From positions 1 to 21,907 of the forward strand of contig JBOFCS010000116.1 of NCBI GenBank assembly GCA_051646185.1: DNA of 21,907 nucleotides, written 5' to 3'. The first letter of the stretch is position 1, and each line of letters opens with the position of its first letter. Positions 21,619 through 21,907 of the stretch are shown one piece after another. The DNA is from JBOFCS01 sp051646185. Lineage in GTDB: Bacteria > Actinomycetota > Actinomycetes > Mycobacteriales > Mycobacteriaceae. The notes under the pieces are model-generated. The model had not been told where the DNA came from, made no database searches, and worked only from the letters and a program-made list of their open reading frames with translations. The position numbers and the translations under genes were made by a program.

Positions 21619-21907
21619 ATGACAATTCCTGGTGTTGGTCTTAATGCGGTAGGTGAGGGACCTAATGATGCTCGGGCTGAGGCCGGGCGTCAGATGCGTG
21701 CGAAGCATGAGCAGCAGGTGTTGTCTCAGCTTGCTGGGGTGCCTGCTGATCCGGAATATGTGGTGGGCGAAGCCAACTTTGCTAGTTGGTCACACGAAGC
21801 CCTGTATGCCGAAGCTTCGTCGGTGTTACCGGGTGATGCCAACATGCTCGTTCAGTCTTGGCAAGCGTCGGGGTCGGTGGTGGAGACTGCTTTTACGGTG
21901 TTGCGGG
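21619..21907 (+). CDS. N-terminal part of a PPE/WXG-like ESX-associated protein (cut by the window end)
   Basis: An open frame starts at the ATG at 21619 behind AAGGGGTAGG and runs past the end of the window (96 residues seen). After a polar lead (MTIPGVGLNAVGEG) and a helix (ARAEAGRQMRAKHEQQVLSQ) it has NFASWSHEALYAEASSVLPG followed by QSWQASGSVVETAFTVLR. The SHEALY...PG...W...G pattern resembles the start of large WXG/PPE-like N-terminal domains found in nocardial and rhodococcal type VII substrates. The full length and any C-terminal effector domain cannot be seen. It is 19 bases after the second lipoprotein gene and belongs to the same operon. Confidence 0.7.
   Translation, partial: MTIPGVGLNAVGEGPNDARAEAGRQMRAKHEQQVLSQLAGVPADPEYVVGEANFASWSHEALYAEASSVLPGDANMLVQSWQASGSVVETAFTVLR

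Overview
The window looks like a chromosomal segment from a low-to-mid GC member of the Mycobacteriales (Corynebacterium-like). The evidence is gene content and order. It has a mycobacterial/corynebacterial Mn-type SodA, MsrA, a GlpQ-type phosphodiesterase, BfrB-type ferritins, an LCP cell-wall ligase, PheA, a phosphoglycerate-mutase-like enzyme and a septum-formation-family protein. From memory this is close to the M. tuberculosis Rv3846-Rv3835 order. No rRNA, tRNA, CRISPR array or transposase was seen.

Left part (1-6.2 kb): a gene-free AT-rich stretch (1-441); then, on the minus strand, an HSD10-like short-chain dehydrogenase and a TMEM165/GDT1-type Mn exporter preceded by a clear yybP-ykoY Mn2+ riboswitch. 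sodA follows, with a long hairpin after its stop. A possible small membrane protein and a GlxR/CRP-like site separate sodA from msrA (plus). Next come a gap with DnaA-box-like sequences, a rhodanese plus zinc-ribbon/DUF4328 membrane protein pair, and a minus-strand PhnA/YjdM-type zinc-ribbon protein.

Middle part (6.2-15.8 kb): glycerophosphodiester phosphodiesterase and a DUF5926-like gene (plus); a TetR regulator divergent from an unrecognised membrane protein; a minus-strand block of CPBP intramembrane protease, LCP ligase and two tandem ferritin paralogues; then a plus-strand block of an unknown protein, pheA and a histidine phosphatase whose start overlaps the pheA stop by one base.

Right part (15.8 kb to end): a type VII secretion (ESX) accessory region. 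A minus-strand PE-like / PPE-like / EspG cassette sits between the phosphatase gene and the septum-formation gene. Beyond the latter, a plus-strand operon encodes a helical protein with a YxxxE signal, two near-identical DUF3558-type lipoproteins in tandem, and the first ~96 residues of a larger protein with a WXG/PPE-like N-terminus. No ESX core component (EccB/C/D/E, MycP) is inside the window.

The most notable observation is that the PE-PPE-EspG cassette and the plus-strand operon carry the same promoter: GGAACC with a 17-base spacer and GTCTAAG, after a T-rich tract. This has the form of an ECF sigma factor promoter, so the two modules, on opposite strands and on either side of the septum-formation gene, are probably one co-regulated secretion regulon.
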